Shown: positions 47,450-60,374, counted from the first letter of the stretch. The stretch is 64,000 nucleotides of DNA from Laburnicola sp. R22_1 (GCA_014281115.1 JACONQ010000012.1:372001-436000); one strand, 5' to 3'. The notes: generated by a model not told the origin, from the letters alone. Translations and numbers: made by a program.

Positions 47450-49180
47450 AGGTGCCTATTACTTTATAACACCTATATGCCCTTAGGCTTATACACATAA
47501 TTAGATACCTATTGCTTTTTAGTACCTTTACTCCCTAATAGCCTCTTTACCCCTAGACGTCCCTACTACTACTAGCAGCCCCTATAGCTTTAAAAGCTGC
47601 CCTACCATAATTAAAAACTATATAGTTAGATTAATATGTTTTTTAAAATACTCTTCTATAGTACTAAGGAACCTTATATAATATAATTGCGCTAGCGTAT
47701 AATAAACTAACTAGAAATCTTTTAGCTAACTATGTTTTTATATAATATTAGAGCTAAGAATACACTTTATTAGTAAAATACTAAACACTAAAATATAGTT
47801 TCTAACCTAGCACTAATTTACCTCTAACTACTTTTCTTAATATCTTTACTAAATAGCACCTAAATTAAAAACTAAGGCCACCGCTAGAACAGTAGGGGCC
47901 TATTACCCCTATTTTAGCCCTCTTTAGCCCTAAAATAGTGCTAGTTACGTTAATAATTCGCTAAAACACTCTATTTTTATATATTTTCTTTCTATTTTTA
48001 GGCCTTAAAAGGGGAATTATATAATAGTTTATACCTGTCTTCTTACTAGTTATTTACTATTATCTTTTCTTTTACACCCTAATAGCGCCTTTTACCTTAT
48101 AGAAGGCGTCTTTCCTAGTTAGTATTAGCGTATAGTTAGTGTGGGCCTATACTTTATGCCGCCTACTATATAAGTAAGGGCTCCCTAGCTCCCTTTCTTA
48201 TCCCCTATTTTAGTATAGTCTTAATTTAGTTATCTCTTTTAACTATACTAGCTGTCCCTAAGAGGTTTGCCCTATAAGGCCGTGTACCGCCCTTATAGCT
48301 CTTAGCATCTAAGTATATTATAGTATTACTACTTTATTAATTTATACACTCTCTAGCTAGAGTGCTATAAGCATAAGGCGCGTTAACTTCTAAAGCAATT
48401 CTAATATAGTAAAGGGGGTAAAGAATGTAATAAGTAAGGTAGTATTACTAGATATTTAAACTTATAGTGCAGACTTACGAGAAGCTATAGTAGTAATAAG
48501 TATTACTACCTAGTAACTAAGTTACCGCGTTATATATACTTATAGTATATAAGTATAGAGTAGTTACTAATATATATATAGGTATAGTACACTAAACTAA
48601 TATTATATAATTAATAACTAAGTGTATATAATATATAATTATTATAGCTAGCTAATATTTCTCTTAGTAAGAATAGCCTAATAAAAACAAATAAAAAATA
48701 TATAGTTAAGCTATCTATACTTTACTACTACTATACTTATTACTACTATATACGCCTTTACTACTTATAAGTAACTTAGACTTATTTACTAAGCGCTTAT
48801 ACTTATCTACCTCTACTCTTACTCTTACTTTTACTTCTAAGCTAGTTATCCTATTATAATATAGTAAAAAGAAAACTGCTTACACATAGTCTTATCAAGA
48901 CTATATTAAGAGCGCGCTTATTAGATAGTCTAATAGGGTGTGCTATAACAATACACTTAGGGATAGGTAGTATTGTTATACCTACTCTTTAGAGTATTAT
49001 TACTTACCCTAGTAAGCTCTTTACACTATAGGCTATAAGGCTTTCTAGTAAATTCTATTATTTTGCTATCTGCGGCAGAGCTTACTATAGCTATTCAGGC
49101 TAATACTATTAAGGTATACTACTTTAGATTATAGTACTCTATTAGCTTATAGCACCTTTATATTATTAGATTAACGTGTT
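47450..49180. other. RIP-degraded DNA, possible 3' LTR not resolved
   Basis: The 3' end and LTR of the chromodomain Gypsy should lie here, but no repeat of upstream sequence was recognised. There is no gene. Confidence 0.4.
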
Positions 49181-49184
49181 TATA

Positions 49185-51058
49185 AGCGAGCTGCAAATAT
49201 AAGCGAGCTGCAAATATAAGCGAGCTACAAACCCTACTAACTTTCTATAACGCGTTACCTATTAACTATAATAGCTTAACTAACACTTATTTAATTGCCC
49301 TATAATAAAGCAGATATCTCCCTAGCTATCTTATCTATTAATTAGAATTAGATTTAGAGCATTAATTGCGCTGTAGCGACGTTTAACATTCCTAAAAGCA
49401 CGCTTCGCAACTAACGCGCTAGAACTACTACGCAACGCAATTGTGAGCCTAAATTAAAGAAGCTTACTAAGCTAGAAGAGGAGGTTATTATTAAGCATAT
49501 ACTTAACCTAGATTTGCGAGACTTTGCACCTACTCTAGGTGCTGTATAAGATATAGCGAATAAGCTGCTCGCTAAGCGTAGCGCAGGCCACGTTGGCTAG
49601 TAGTAGCCAAGAAACTTTGTTAAGCGAACAGACAGCCTTATAACACGATTTAATTAAGCCTATAATTAACAGCGAGCCCTCTATAAGGACCTAACAGCTA
49701 TATAGGCCTAGTTTAAGCTAGTAGTATATATAAAGACTACCTACGGTATCTATAATAAGGATACTTTTAACTTTGACAAGACTAGCTTTCTAATAGGCAA
49801 GATATCCTCCTAGCTAGTTGTTATAGGCTTAGAGAGACGTGATTAGCTAAAAGCAATCTAGCCAGGTAATTGTAAGTAGGTGACAATAATCTATAGAATT
49901 AACACTGCTAGGTGGACAATCCTACCCTCTGTTATCTTTGCTAGCAAGTACTACCTCTTAGCCTAGTATAAGGATAATAATATACTAGGTAACTAGACTA
50001 TTAGTCTTAGCGATAATAGGTAGACTATAAATAAGCTTAGTATTGCATAGCTATGGCACTTTATTAAGTATATAGTAGAGCGTAGAGTAGGCGCGCGTTA
50101 GCTTCTAATACTTAATAGCTATAAGAGCTATAACTTACTTAAATTCTAGAAGATCTATAGGGAGAACAAGATCTATACCCTATGTATGCCACCACATTCG
50201 TCACACCTCCTACAGCCACTTAACGTGGGCTGCTTCTCGCCGTTAAAGCGGGTGTATGGGCGCTAGGTTAAGAGCCTAATACGCAACTATATTAACTATA
50301 TTACTAAGCTTAAGCTTCTACTAGCCTTTCGCGCTGCCTATAACTAGTTAATTACAAAGGAGAATATCTACGCAAGCTTTTAAGACTCTAGGCTAGTCCT
50401 ATATAATCTAGAAGCAGTGCTCTTAAAGCTTAATATTAAGCTTTGTACACTATCGCCAGCGCTAGCGCTAGCAGCCCTACTAGAGGCCCTATAGGAGTTT
50501 GCAACACTAAGCAACGCATGTAAGCTAGACGCTTAGTTAACTCTAGTTTATAAGCGGATTTAAAGGCATTAGGGATTTTCTCCTACCTTAGTTATTTAGT
50601 CGCTTAATTAGCTTATAAAAGGCGCTAAGAAAATAGCGTATTTAATAGTGCTTATGCGTAAGAAGATAGCTACTTTATAAAGGGCAAATAAGGTAGCCAC
50701 AACGCGTAAATAGCGCAAAAAAAGCGAATCTAAAAGCGAGGCACTCTATTAAAGGCAGAGGGAGAGGATATTATTACTTAAAAGGCTGTTAAGTAGCAAC
50801 TAGAGGAAGAAATATAGTAAGGCAAGGCGCAGTTAGTTGCGAGCTAGTAGGCTTCTGCGCGCTACAGGCGCTGTAGGGAGCCTAGGCACAACTTACGCAC
50901 GTGTAAGAAGGCTTCTATAGATACTAATTAATTTAGAATAGCTATTATATTAATAGAATATTAATGCGTTGTGAATTTATATGCTGCGAAAGGCTTAGAG
51001 ACTTAGTAGGATTCGCAGCTCGCTTATATTCGCAGCTCGCTTATATTCGCAGCTCGCT
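49185..51058 (+). mobile_element. Fot1-like transposon, copy 5 (diverged family)
   Basis: This element is about 1,874 bp with TA at 49183-49184 and 51059-51060. Terminal inverted repeats contain three copies of ATAAGCGAGCTGCAAAT spaced 17 bp. TIR sequence and much of the protein differ from copies 1-4, yet the architecture and C-terminal zinc knuckle are the same. Confidence 0.88.
49240..50931 (+). pseudogene. Fot1-like transposase, dead copy 5
   Basis: The start is uncertain (about 49240-49260); the stop is TAA at 50929-50931. Readable blocks are NIPKSTLRN (helix-turn-helix), EEEVIIKHILNLDLRDFAP, TFNFDKTSFLIGKIS (first D kept), LLILNSYKSYN (second D to N), CMPPHSSHLLQPLNVGCF and a terminal knuckle RYRRCREPRHNLRTC with the first cysteine changed to tyrosine. 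Many TAA and TAG interrupt it. Confidence 0.85.
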
Positions 51059-51145
51059 TATAAATACGTTATAGTAATAAGTAATAAAAAGTAAAGAAGG
51101 CGCGTACTATAGTGTGCACGCTTCTATGTATCTATACTAGAAGGT

Positions 51146-51182
51146 AGAAGTAGTAGTAGTAGTAGCTATAATAGTAGTAGTA
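51146..51182. repeat. AGT/TAG trinucleotide microsatellite
   Basis: TAGTAGTAGTAGTAG followed by a short break and another run of TAGTAG. Confidence 0.8.
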
Positions 51183-51299
51183 AGGTAATAAGCTTATTAA
51201 TATAGTTATCTTAGCGTGTTACTAGCGCGTTAAGTAGCTACTTAGTAAGCTTATTAACCTTTTAGTTGTTTAGGTTTTCTTTTTTTCCTAGAGAAGGAA

Positions 51300-53116
51300 G
51301 GTATTCTTCCTATAAATAATACTAGATTTTTACTCTTTTACTTTTTATAATTCTATGCTTTTTATAATATCTTTTCTATAATCTTAATACGCTTATTAAC
51401 TAATCTAAGCTACTTTAAAAACTTTAAAAACTTATACTTTAATAGGTATTTGTAAGCCTATTAGTGCTTATCTTACTAGTAAGAAGATAGAGCACCTTAA
51501 AAGAGCTTTTAGTGTGCTCCTATCGTACCTATATATTTTAAATATTTATATAGCGCAGCTAAGTAGCTATTCTCTTATTCTCTCCTACTATAAGTCTAAC
51601 TATCTACTAGTTATTATAGAAAATTGTCTACGCGCTATCTACTTATAAGGTAATCTTCTTAAATAAGTATTTAAGTGCTATAGACTCCTTTGCTATATGC
51701 TTAGCTGCAAGCAGCTTAGTTTTAGTTATTAAGGTTATTACTATTATTTAACGCGCTGCCCTCTATATAATAACTCCTCTAAAAATTATAATAATATATC
51801 TATATAAAGATTGCTATAATTTAGAATTATTTATAAAAGATATATCTCTATAGATAGTAAGCTCTATATTAGTGTTTCCTCTATACTGAATTACCTAGTG
51901 CCTTATTCTATATAAGTAGACAATTAGCTAATAAACTACTTTAAAGTGCTTTTTACTTAGGTTAGTTAAGAACTAGAATAGCTATAAGATAGCAAATACT
52001 ATATTATGTCTAATTATAATAGTAGTATAAAGGACTAATCTAACGCGCTTTTAGTAGCGCTTAATATTCTACTTTATAGCTTTCTTATTATTCTTTAGTA
52101 GCTTTACTATAGGTATAGGAGTCTCTAGAAAGCTTCTTATATCTATATGTTTAAAGCGCTTAGCAATCTTATTAATATATTTATTATAAATTAAAGAAAT
52201 TATATAAGCCTCTCTATTACGGATTATCCTACTCCTAAGAAACTACTTAATTTTATCTTAGTTCTTAATTTTATACACTTTCTTTATAATGTTAAGAAGC
52301 TTATAAGCAATAGGCCTACTATTCCTGTAATATATAAGTAAGATATTATTAATATAAAAAAGTAGAAGAATCTATTGCTTACTATTAGAGAAAAGGCACA
52401 GCTCTTTTTTTAATATAATAAGCCTAAGCTTCTATAGTATACTAGAGAACTCTCTATACTATAGTAATAGTAAATTACGTAGTCTATATAGTGCCCTATT
52501 AAGCCTAACACACTTCCTAGGCTTTTTATAACTATTTAGGAGCTTATAAAGCACTAGTATATTACTATTAACCTAAGCGTTAAGAAAAGCCCCTACTATA
52601 TTAAATTACTTAATCTTTATGTTAAATTTTATAGTAATTACTATAGCTAAATAGAAAGATTATGCTGTGAGTATAGTAGTATAAGTTAACTAGAGCAAAT
52701 CTTTACCTAAAGATCTTCTTATATAACTAAATATGCTTTATATTTAATAAAGTAACTGTCTTAGTTAAATATATATATAAATATCTACTTAAGAGAGAGT
52801 AGGCGACTATCTACCTATACACTCTTAATTTCTTTCTAAGTGCCTTTACTATTAAGCGTAGTAATCTTCTTATTTGCTGCTTATATAAAGAGCTGTTTAT
52901 ATAGGTAAGTATAAAAAGTATGCTATTTTATTAGCGCTTTTAGTAGGTTATCTCTATCTATACCTTGCCTACTTTATAATAAAGCTTCTAGCTTTCTAAA
53001 TAAAGTAGTAGTAATTACTATATATATAGTAGCGTACTATCTATTCTAGCTATAAGTATCTTATGCTCTTAAAAAGTAGGTTATAAAAGTATTCTAGCAG
53101 CTTGCGCTTTTTATAT
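51300..53116 (-). pseudogene. Ty1/Copia RT and RNase H remnant
   Basis: On the minus strand, reading through stops and a few slips, the RT gives KFNIKIKQFNIVGAFLNA (usual QxDVxxAFLN), CVRLNRALYRLRNLP (usual LxKALYGLRQSP), LLLFYINNILLIY (YVDD with both D to N) and KIAKRFKHIDIRSFLETPIP (about 52870 to 52100). Next come VLYTTIIIRHNIVFAI and FLTNPSKKHFKVVY (usual LMYxAxxTRPDI, then NPGxxHW), which lead into RNase H at about 51640-51880. The lower edge is approximate. It continues on the far side of a family B insertion and repeat C. Confidence 0.82.
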
Positions 53117-53129
53117 ATAGTAGTGTATA

Positions 53130-53360
53130 GTTTATTTATTTTACGACTAAGGGGTTTCTAATAAAAAATAATAATAGTAGCAGTTATTCCTCCTATTATT
53201 ATTAACATAGAAAAGCGTTTTAAGGTAGTATTAACAAAAAGGGGCTAGCGCGTTATTTTTAGGCGCTGTACTAGAGCGGCCTTTCTATCCTAACCTATAC
53301 AGGCTCAAATTAAAAAAATGTATTAAAAAAGATAATTAACACTAAATAAATAATGCGACC
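53130..53360. mobile_element. Family B, short copy B2 with internal deletion
   Basis: A 231-bp element flanked by the exact 13-bp duplication ATAGTAGTGTATA (53117-53129 and 53361-53373). It keeps both B ends (TTACGACTAAGGGG on the left; GCGGCCTTTC and AATAATGCGACC on the right) but has lost the whole coding core. It is a non-autonomous derivative that sits in or beside the Copia element. Confidence 0.88.
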
Positions 53361-53399
53361 ATAGTAGTGTATACACATCGATATTTCTAGCACCTCTTA

Positions 53400-54850
53400 G
53401 GCCTAAAAAAGAGTTATTTAAATTCTAGTCTTTTATTTTCCTACTTAAATATATTAGTAGTCTATATACGCGCTGCGTATATAAGCGCCTCTAGAATAGT
53501 TAACTATTTATCTTACTTGATATTAGGAAGAGAAACATTGCAGACCTTTTAGTATATAGTACAATACTACAAGGAAAAGCTATAGGTATGCTAAAAATAT
53601 ATTAAAAAAAGGTAAAGCAGCTTAGAAATAAATAGGTTAAGCTAGGAACTATTTATTAGTATATGCAAATTAGCCCCTCCTACTAAAGGTAGTTAATTAT
53701 AAAATATGCTAGATACTAAAGTAATAATATAATACGCAATTGCCTACGCGCACGTAATATAAAATTTATAACTAGAAATTAAGTATTTATCTATCTACTA
53801 TATAATATATTTAATTGTTGCGTAAGACCTTAAGGTCGCAATATCTATTCCTTACCCTAAAGACGCTATTACTATTACTACTAGACGTATAGTGTTGCGC
53901 CCTTACTTAGGAGACGTAAATAATAATATAGTTAGGTATAATATAGCTAGGTATAACGCGGCTAGGTATAATAGCTAGACACTACTTAAAAATAAAAACT
54001 ATATTGTTTATACTAAGGACCTATATAGCAAGTAAATAGCTACTATAGAATTAAATTACTATATTAAGTAGAAGACAAATATTAGTAAGTAGGAGCCTAG
54101 AATTAAAGGCAAAATAAGCCTTATAATATAGATTGCCCTATATTAGTTTAGGTGCAAGGTGCTTACAACTATTAAGAATAAGAACTTAAAAAATATAGAT
54201 ATTTTTATAAAGTAAGAGTCTAGGCTAGTAGCTATATACTACTACGTAGCTTATAGAAGCAATTACTACTAAGGGCTATAAGTAATATTAGATCTCTAAT
54301 TAATAGCTTATTACTTCTATAATAATAGCTATACTAAGTAGGTGCTAGAGGCTTAGAGTATATATAAATACGTGCTTATACTATAGAATTTCTATAGAAG
54401 ATAGGTAGAGTAATAGCTAGGTGTTTAAAGGTTAATAGATTAATAGATTATTAGCAAAGGATTGTAAGATACTATTTAGTATTAAAAGTAGGCGCGCGTA
54501 TAATTTATTATATATTATAGTAGTAAAGCGTGCGTTTAGAGGTTCTAAGTAGTTAATTGTTTAGTAACGCAGTAAAAGGTTAAAAGGTAAGTGTTAGTTA
54601 TCTAGTAACGTAGTAGGTAGGTAGGTGAGCAGGGTGCTATTATTATAGGTTATCTTAGAAGCTAGGGGAGATATTAGAAAAACTTTAACGCGCTCTAGTT
54701 CTAGGGCTTAGTATGCATATACTATTATATAATATTATATAGGCGCTAGTAACGCAATAAAAAAACGCAATAATTAAACGCAGTGGGGCTACTTAAAAAC
54801 TAATAAGTGGAGGCAGTTTATACTCCTGCTTAGGAGGGATCTTACCTAAT
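53400..54850 (+). repeat. Dispersed repeat C, copy 2, with unknown degraded ORF
   Basis: About 53500-53840 matches the reverse complement of 11190-11530. On the plus strand some 300 codons can be followed with RIP-type stops, for example EALQTFQYIVQYYKEKL, LRPYLGDVNNNIVRYN and YYYVAYRSNYYQGLQVI. I do not recognise the protein. It separates the Copia integrase (above 54850) from the Copia RT (below 53116), so it probably inserted into the Copia element. Both edges are approximate. Confidence 0.45.
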
Positions 54851-57650
54851 AGTATAAGAATAGTAATATTAGGTTAAGCTTTAAATAAGAAGCTATCTAG
54901 CTTACTCTATTAGGGAATCGCTTCCTATATATATACTTAGTCTAATTCGCTAGTTAAGTGCACTTTCTAGAAACTACTTACTTAATTACGCTATTCTTCT
55001 ACTTTCTATAGAAGCTTTTTATAAGTGTTTAGCTTAGGCGGTAGCTCTAAAAAGAGTAACCCTATTTCTATTTTTATGCATTCTATATATATTCCTTATA
55101 ACTTACTAGCTAAGCTTATTATACATATAGTTGCTACTCTATTTTCTACTTAAGCTTTTACCTAGCTAGCTAAAATCTTTATATTTTATAGAGTTGCACC
55201 CCTAAGCTTTTACTTAAGGTTTAATAGTTTAGGTCTAGTGCTCTATTACTTATATAACTAGGCAGACAGCTAATTAAAAGCTTTACCTAAGTCCCTAATC
55301 TTATTCTTTATAAGGACGTTAATAATTAGGGTGGCCTCTTCCTTAGGAAGCTCCTTACTCTTATTCTTAAAGAAGAGCTCCTTATTAAATGTTACGTTAC
55401 GTGTTATAATAACCTATTTAAGTATAGAAATCTATATTCTATAGATATTAGAAGCTTTATAGCTTACTAAGTATCTAATATAGCCTTTAGAGATTACTTT
55501 AAAGCTCATTTTATTGCGCTCTACTATACGCTCCCTATTTAGCAGATACACACAGTAGCTATATACGTATATACTACTCTAATTTAGCCTAAAATTAGCT
55601 ATAATATGCCTTACCTACTTAGGCTTATAATACCTAAAGTACTACCTAAACTATTTATTAAGCACCTTATCTAGTAAGTGTATATAATTAGTATATAAGG
55701 GGCTTATATTATAGAGCACTACGCTAGTTAGAACTATCTTTATCTAGAGCTCTTTTAGTAGGTTTGTACTACTCCTTATCTTAATTATTTTTATATTATT
55801 TTTTTACTTTACTTATTCTACCTTACTATTAAGCTTATAGATATAAGGAGGCATAGGCTTAATTTTAATTCCCTACTTATTTGTCTACTCCTAAAGGTTA
55901 GATTTGCTATACTATAGGAGCGTTATAGTATTATTATTCTAGGTAATTCTAACTATTTTAAGCTTATACCTTATTTATAAAAAGCTTATAAAGTATATAA
56001 AAACTTTTATAATCTCTATAAGTATAGCAGAATATAGTACAAATATATAGAGCTTTCTACTATAATTATTTTTAATTAAAAGAAACTAGGCTTTTTTTAG
56101 GCGATCTATTAGTATATTAAAAAAGGCCTAAGCAATTTGCTAGTATAGATATAGTAATTGCTTTTTTAGCCTACGTAAAATTATTTACTTTATATAAGTA
56201 AGAGTACAGTGTTTACACTTTAGCCTAGTAAGTTCCTTAATTCTTATATTTTGCGCTAATTATATAAGTGCTTATAGAGCTTTAAGGCCTAGGTAATTTA
56301 ATTATATATACTAGAGTTTAGAAGTATTAAGGCGCAGGTGCGTTATTTAAGATCTGCGCAATCTATTACTAGGTATTACGCTTATAATTATAGGGTAAAA
56401 GGTAAGAGGCTTATATTTAATAATAGTAAGGTTGTGTTTACGTCTAAGCTTAGCTAGTATAATACTCTAGCTTAGCCTACCTATATAGAGCGTGTTATCT
56501 AACCTAAGGTACTATATACTTTTAGTAAGTAGACAAGCTTTAAAAATAATATCAAGGTAAAATCTCTTAACTACTATAATATTTTTTAATATTAGATTTT
56601 TATACTCTCTCTATACTTTCTATTAATTACTTCTTTAAGTAAATAATTACCCTTTTCTATAATAGGGAACGCCTAGGTACTAGTCTTAACTATTTCTAAA
56701 CTAATAATTTTCTTAAATGTGCTTAGAATAAGCAGCTTCTTGCTATTAATAAAGTGTAGTGCTGTGCTATTATTAAGTATTATACTTACTAAGAGTAAGT
56801 AAGTACTAAAGTCTATAGTAGAGTAAACTTCTATACTCTCCTTATTTACTAAGAGTACTAAGTTAATAAGGGTAGTAGTAATACTGCCTAGGAACTAAAC
56901 TTTTCTACTATTAAAGATAACGTGTCTCTTTTTACTAAGGGCTGCTTAAAGCGCTTAGTACTTATTAGTATAAAGATATTGTAGAATTGTTTAATACTTA
57001 AAAGGTTTAATTATTATTAGTTTGCTATTAATAGCTAAAAGAAGCTTTTAGTAGTTTACTAGGAGCTAGCTATAAAGTGGCTAAGACACTTCTTTATAGA
57101 GACATAGTTTTAGAGTAGAGCTTTCTTAGGTGCTATTAGCTCTTTTAGGCGCTTACTAGGGTGTTAATTCTTTTAGTATAGCAAATTTACTACCTTTAGA
57201 GCCTAAGCTTAGCATTTACTACTATAGTAGCGCTAAAAAGATTTTTTCTACTTTAGTAAGTATTAAGATCTTCTTTTTAAGCACCAAGTTCTAAATAATA
57301 GATTGCTATATAAAGCGCCTCTAATCTAGAATAAGCTTTATAGTAATTGCTTTAAAAAAGCCTTAAATAGTAAGCTTATTATCTACTACTTTAATTTTAT
57401 ATATTTTAGCGCGTATATATAAGGTGTTCTACTTTATATATTAGCTCTTAGAAGTTATAGTTCTAAGGCGCGCCTTATCTAGGTAATTGCAATACTATAT
57501 ATATACTAAATTCTTTATAGTAGTATTAGCTAGAGTAAGTTTTGCCTTTAGGTATTATATAAGCTTCTAAAGCATAAAAAGAGTGCTAAGCTTAACTAGG
57601 CTTATTATAGTAGGTATTAAAAGCTTTAGAGAGATAGATCTGCAAACCTA
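54850..57650 (-). pseudogene. Ty1/Copia gag-pre-integrase and integrase remnant
   Basis: On the minus strand at about 56300-55800 the sequence reads LGLKALQALIxLAQNIRIK, LTRLKCKHCTLTYIK (HHCC zinc-binding finger), IAQAFFNILIDRLKKA, FLLIKNNYSRKLYIFVLYS (integrase core with D to N) and IKPMPPYIYKLNSKVE (usual PYTPQQNGVAE). Near 55400 comes RNATFNKELFF, the usual post-integrase block. Gag should lie toward 57650 but could not be read. Order and orientation agree with the RT part at 51300-53116. Confidence 0.8.
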
Positions 57651-58292
57651 TATTTAGAGGCTCTAGAGGTGCTACAACGTTATTGCCTAGTTGCTTATGA
57701 GAGCTTAGTACTTAGAGATTTACAGCTAGTACTACTAAGTAGCTTTATTATTATTAGTAGATTTAGGTATTATTAGAGCCGTTAGAGTAGTAGCTATTAT
57801 ACTTAGAGCGTTAGGTGCTTTTAAATTTACTAGCTTCTATATGCCTTTTTATATAGTGTAAAATTAAAACTAAATATACTAGGTTAGCTAGCTTGTACAA
57901 TCTTTAAGGTGGTAGGCAAGATTAATAACGGGAGCTATTTTATTTATAATAGCGAGCTTAGGTTGTTAAATAGATTAGAGTATCTAAATCTATTTTCTAG
58001 TGTTTAATTGCATAGAGAAACTAATTGTGTTCTTAAAGCGCTAGGCTTATAGCTATTAAAGAGAGCTAGAAAAGATAGATTTAGGTAATCTATTATTAGA
58101 CTACTAGCTTCTAAAAGAAAAGGCCAGGCTATCTATATATATACTAAGGAGCACGGAAATAAGTATATTTGTGATTCTAGTCTAGGCTTAGCGCATAGGG
58201 CGCTAAGGCTTCGGGCTCTTGCGATAGTAGCCTATACACTTATTAATCTTACTAAAATTACTATTATAAGCTTATATATAAACTTGTATAGT

Positions 58293-58400
58293 ATAAATTT
58301 ATCTATTTAAGAGGAGGATAACAAAGGCTTTTATCTTAAATAATATAATAAAAAAGTAGAGCCCCTTGCTTAGTACTCTAAAAAAGCGTGAATAAAAATA
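58293..58400 (+). repeat. R1 repeat, diverged plus copy
   Basis: It contains AACAAAGGCTTTTATCTTAA and GTAGAGCCCCTTGCTTAGTA, followed by an A-rich tail. The left end is decayed. Confidence 0.65.
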
Positions 58401-58490
58401 AGTATAAATAAATTTTTTTAAAAAAATAAGTATAAAACTTATAAATATTCTATATAAGGGCAAAATTTAAAATATAGAAGAAGCCTACGT

Positions 58491-58609
58491 AGCGTTAATT
58501 AATCTATCTAGGGGTAGAATGACAAAGGCTTTCATCTCAAATAATATGACAAAAAAGCAGAGCCCTCTTCTTAGTAATTAAAAAGAGCGTAAAAAGGTAA
58601 TTATAAAAA
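58491..58609 (+). repeat. R1 repeat, well-conserved plus copy
   Basis: It has the consensus order GCGTTAATTAATCTATCTAG, GGGGTAGAATGACAAAGGC, TTTCATCTCAAATAATATG, AAAGCAGAGCCCTCTTC, then GAGCGTAAAAAGGTAATTA and A-rich DNA. Confidence 0.8.
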
Positions 58610-58839
58610 TAAGAAAATTAAGCTATAAATTAATATATATAAGACTATTTACTACTTAAGAAATAAAGGCGAAGTTAAAATTAAAATAATTAAATAGGAA
58701 GTAAAGCTAGTATATATATACTAATTATTAATCTTTTAAACTTAAAAGTTTAAAGTACAATCTTAAGTATATATTTTTTTAATTATTTTAGTAGCCTATA
58801 AAAATAAGCAATCCCTATATATTATAGTTAATACTGTGA

Positions 58840-59730
58840 AAAGTGGATAAATAGATAAGAAGGTGATCGAGTTGGTATTGTTAAACTGGTTGATTAATTT
58901 CAATAAACTGGCTACCTAGCAATCTATATACAAAATAATTTAGACTAAAGAACACTTAGTTTTGTATAGTTTAATTATGCCTTTAACTTTTATGCGTGCT
59001 AGTATTTAAACTAATGTTTAAACTAGCGTTTTATATGCAATAGTGTTTTATATACGAGCTATTATTTTATATGCAGACTAGTATTTTATATACAAGCTAT
59101 TATATGCAAACTAGTATTTTATATACAAACTAGTGTTTTATATACGAGCTATTATAAACTTTGTTTTACTATTGCTTAGTTGTAATGTTAATAATAAACG
59201 CCTTATTTTAGCATAATTTATTACTCCTTAGTTTAATATACGCTAATGTATTTTATATTATAAAACAAGTCTTTTGTATGTTATATTTTGTTTTTAGTAA
59301 TAAGTAATTTAATACATATAATATTGCCTTGTTTAGTATATTCTTTTTAGCAATTGCTCAAAATTGTTAAAGCGCTTAATTGCGACAAGTTTGTCAAAAG
59401 TTATTGATTTAGAAAACTTAATTACGAGCTTATTTATATTACGATAGCGTATTTTATAATATTTATTAGGTTAGTTTTATATTATATTTTGTTTTTAGTT
59501 TTAAGTAATTTAATACATATCATATTAGATTTCTTATAATTATCTTTTAGTAAACTTTTTATGCGTTACTTAAAGTTGGCTTTGGCTTTAATTGCAACTT
59601 ATTGTTGGAACGACTATTTTCGTTATTTTTAGATAGCTTATAGTTATTTATCTAGTTATCTTTTATTATAACAACGAAATTCTAACATGTTATTTTATTA
59701 TTTATTTTGCTTACTAATATAGTTTTAACA
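58840..59730. repeat. Minisatellite and direct repeats in less RIP-mutated DNA
   Basis: At 59020-59160 the unit AGTRTTTTATATACRAGCTAT recurs about six times. At 59270-59330 and 59450-59545 a segment with TTATATTTTGTTTTTAGT and AAGTAATTTAATACATATMA is directly repeated about 190 bp apart. CA and TG words are commoner than nearby. No open frame of note is present. Confidence 0.65.
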
Positions 59731-59800
59731 CTTTTTTTGTCATTTTTTTTAGGATGAAAGCCTTTGTCGTTCTACTCCTAGGTAGATAATTTAACAACAT
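59731..59800 (-). repeat. R1 repeat, partial minus copy
   Basis: Only the conserved end is present: AGGATGAAAGCCTTTGTCG, TTCTACTCCTAGGTAG and TTTAACAACATA. Confidence 0.65.
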
Positions 59801-60069
59801 ATAGTAAAAATACTTTAAAAAAATAGAAAAACTAGTATTAGGGACTTAACTTTATAGAAGTTAGCTTTTTAAAAAGTTAATATTATAAAAGCAGCTTACT
59901 AGCTACCTACTTAAACTATAATTTAAAAATACTTTTTATATTAAAATTAGCACACTTAAAAAGAAAAGGACTTAAGTAGTAATTTTATAGTTAGAAGCTA
60001 TATTTATACCTCTATTACTTAAGTAAGTTTACACTTATAAAATAAATTAAAATAATTTTTTAAAAGTAT

Positions 60070-60193
60070 GTGGCGTTATTTTATCTACCTAGGAGTAGGA
60101 GGACAAAGGCTTTCATCTCAAATAACATAACAAAAAGCAGAGCCCCCTGCTTAGTAATTAAAAAGAGCGTAGAAAGGTAAATCACAAAAAAAT
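60070..60193 (+). repeat. R1 repeat, plus copy with A-rich tail
   Basis: It runs from GTGGCGTTATTTTATCTACC to GGTAAATCACAAAAAAA. Flanks TTAAAAGTAT and TTAAAAACTAT suggest a diverged target duplication. Confidence 0.75.
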
Positions 60194-60374
60194 TAAAAAC
60201 TATAAAGCTTAAATTATTATAAAAGGATATTTCTAGAAATTAAATATATTAAAGTTAACCTATACAGCTATATTAGTAGCTTATTTCTTTACAATAGCTA
60301 TAGTAGTAGTAGTAGAATTTAATTTAAAGATTAATTAATATAATATTATAGCTTAGAATCTAATAATCTATAGT

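Noticed and set aside
54100..54300. Possible host gene inside repeat C
   Set aside because: Part of the block is duplicated elsewhere in the window and RIP-mutated, so it behaves as a repeat; no host family was recognised.
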